Assembly (NCBI GenBank): GCA_004134995.1
Contig: REGP01000002.1
Coordinates: forward strand, 930,001-994,000
Length of the DNA: 64,000 bases
DNA from: Oxalobacteraceae bacterium CAVE-383
Lineage (GTDB): Bacteria > Pseudomonadota > Gammaproteobacteria > Burkholderiales > Burkholderiaceae_D
Reading direction: 5' to 3'
Shown: positions 63,277-64,000 of the stretch, piece by piece
How the letters are laid out: the number at the start of each line of letters is the position of its first letter
Position numbering within the stretch: the stretch's first letter is position 1
Program-made: the position numbers and the translations under genes
Notes under the pieces: generated by a model
Databases searched by the model: none
Told to the model about the DNA's origin: nothing
The model's input: the letters and a program-made list of their open reading frames with translations, nothing else

Positions 63277-63399
63277 ATTATATATGCGATTGCATAGATT
63301 TTGTGCTGCAATCCCTCTTTAGTTAAGAAATATATGCGATCGGGTATATTTTTATGATTTTCTTCATTTGTGCCGGTAAAAATATGCGACCGGATATAT
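63277..63399 (-). promoter_or_regulatory. hipBA promoter with three operator copies 50 bases apart
   Basis: Minus-strand TATAAT at 63282-63277. Three related sites, ATATGCGATTGCATAGAT (63282-63299), ATATGCGATCGGGTATAT (63332-63349) and ATATGCGACCGGATATAT (63382-63399), each begin exactly 50 bases apart. The last two extend into a longer shared segment ending TATTTTTAT. The first abuts the -10. HipB-type repressors bind several spaced operators, so these are the likely sites. Confidence 0.75.
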
Positions 63400-63413
63400 T
63401 TTTATAATCGGCG

Positions 63414-64000
63414 CTAAGCCTGCGACAACGCCGGCGGATTATTGATCGTCCGCATCGGCACCGGTTTGCTTGAGGGCGCGCCGATTGCGCTGTGCGCCGG
63501 TACATCGTTCAGGCGGAATGTGGCGATTGCGTTCGCGAGCGTGATCGATTGCTCCTGCAGGCTTTCGGCGGCCGCCGCTGCCTGTTCCACCAACGCCGCA
63601 TTCTGCTGCGTGATGTCGTCGATCTGGCCCAGCGCGTGGCTGACTTCGCCGATGCCCACGCTCTGTTCTTCGCTGGCGGCGGTGATGCCGCCCATGATCT
63701 GCTCCACGCGGTGCACCGAATCGACGATATCGGTCATGGTCTTGCCGGCGTCGTCGACCAGCTTGCTGCCGGTATCGACCTTGCTCACCGAATCGCCGAT
63801 CAGCGCTTTGATTTCTTTTGCCGCCATCGCCGAGCGCTGCGCCAGGCTGCGCACTTCGCTGGCCACCACGGCAAAGCCGCGGCCCGATTCGCCGGCGCGC
63901 GCCGCTTCCACCGCTGCGTTCAACGCCAGGATGTTGGTCTGGAAGGCGATGCCGTCGATGACGCTGATGATGTCGATCATCTTGCGCGAACTGTCCTTGA
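63414..64000 (-). CDS. Methyl-accepting chemotaxis protein, C-terminal part
   Basis: The signalling domain of a second chemotaxis receptor; the gene enters from the right edge. The conserved tip [20 protein letters not shown] and [20 protein letters not shown] are present; the end is [18 protein letters not shown] followed by a short tail without a CheR-docking pentapeptide. Its tip region is nearly identical to the receptor at 26685. The ligand-binding half lies outside the window. Confidence 0.9.
   Translation of the reverse strand, partial: KDSSRKMIDIISVIDGIAFQTNILALNAAVEAARAGESGRGFAVVASEVRSLAQRSAMAAKEIKALIGDSVSKVDTGSKLVDDAGKTMTDIVDSVHRVEQIMGGITAASEEQSVGIGEVSHALGQIDDITQQNAALVEQAAAAAESLQEQSITLANAIATFRLNDVPAHSAIGAPSSKPVPMRTINNPPALSQA

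Noticed and set aside
1-64000. tRNA, rRNA, CRISPR arrays, transposases or prophage genes
   Set aside because: Read through for cloverleaf arms, regularly spaced repeats and transposase motifs; none was found. A covariance-model scan would be the definitive check.

Overview
The window is GC-rich chromosomal DNA with dense, mostly operonic genes. It looks like a metabolically versatile betaproteobacterium of the Burkholderiales, possibly Oxalobacteraceae. That placement is inferred from gene content: many organic-acid and aromatic-acid MFS transporters, orphan solute-binding proteins, molybdenum hydroxylases, LysR/GntR control, and c-di-GMP and chemotaxis proteins. No rRNA, tRNA, CRISPR array, phage block or insertion sequence was recognised.

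Layout. 1-4.1 kb: a truncated GntR/FCD regulator diverges from an MmgE/PrpD - MFS - SDR operon, with a palindromic operator inside the promoter. 4.1-11 kb: arylamine N-acetyltransferase, an aromatic-acid MFS carrier, a DUF72 protein, an HD-GYP phosphodiesterase and a hybrid histidine kinase. 11.2-14 kb: a two-subunit isoquinoline-oxidoreductase-like Mo enzyme. 14.2-21.6 kb: an island of three large diverged paralogues of unknown function. They share an N-terminal FTPxFF-type motif, a common helical region and C-terminal repeats, which in one member are exactly 48 residues long. 21.8-23.6 kb: anti-sigma, ECF sigma and COG4315 protein. 23.9-30 kb: PAS-GGDEF-EAL protein, thioredoxin, chemotaxis receptor, drug-type MFS. 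30-34.1 kb: PaoABC-like periplasmic aldehyde oxidoreductase. 34.2-37 kb: DUF4142 protein, nucleosidase, XRE regulator and an unknown gene. 37-44 kb: a minus-strand catabolic operon (Fe/2-oxoglutarate dioxygenase, FMN 2-hydroxyacid oxidase, ThDP enzyme, aldehyde dehydrogenase) beside a LysR protein with two HTH domains. 44.1-47.4 kb: two solute-binding proteins, the second fused in frame to a second TauD-type dioxygenase. 47.4-53 kb: bioF with an overlapping cytochrome P450, then two MFS carriers. 53-53.8 kb: a HigBA-type toxin-antitoxin pair. 54-60.2 kb: two more paralogous solute-binding proteins (one frameshifted), glutamine amidotransferase, SDR, Rieske oxygenase, and a LysR regulator that seems to start at ATT. 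60.2-63.4 kb: MdtD-like MFS and hipBA. The window ends inside a second chemotaxis receptor.

Most of the region reads as uptake, degradation and sensing of small carboxylates and aromatics. The items most worth pursuing are the three-paralogue island, a pair of long palindromic intergenic elements whose stems differ in sequence but both pair (34.2 and 45.2 kb), the solute-binding/dioxygenase fusion, and two toxin-antitoxin promoters with the same leaderless geometry.
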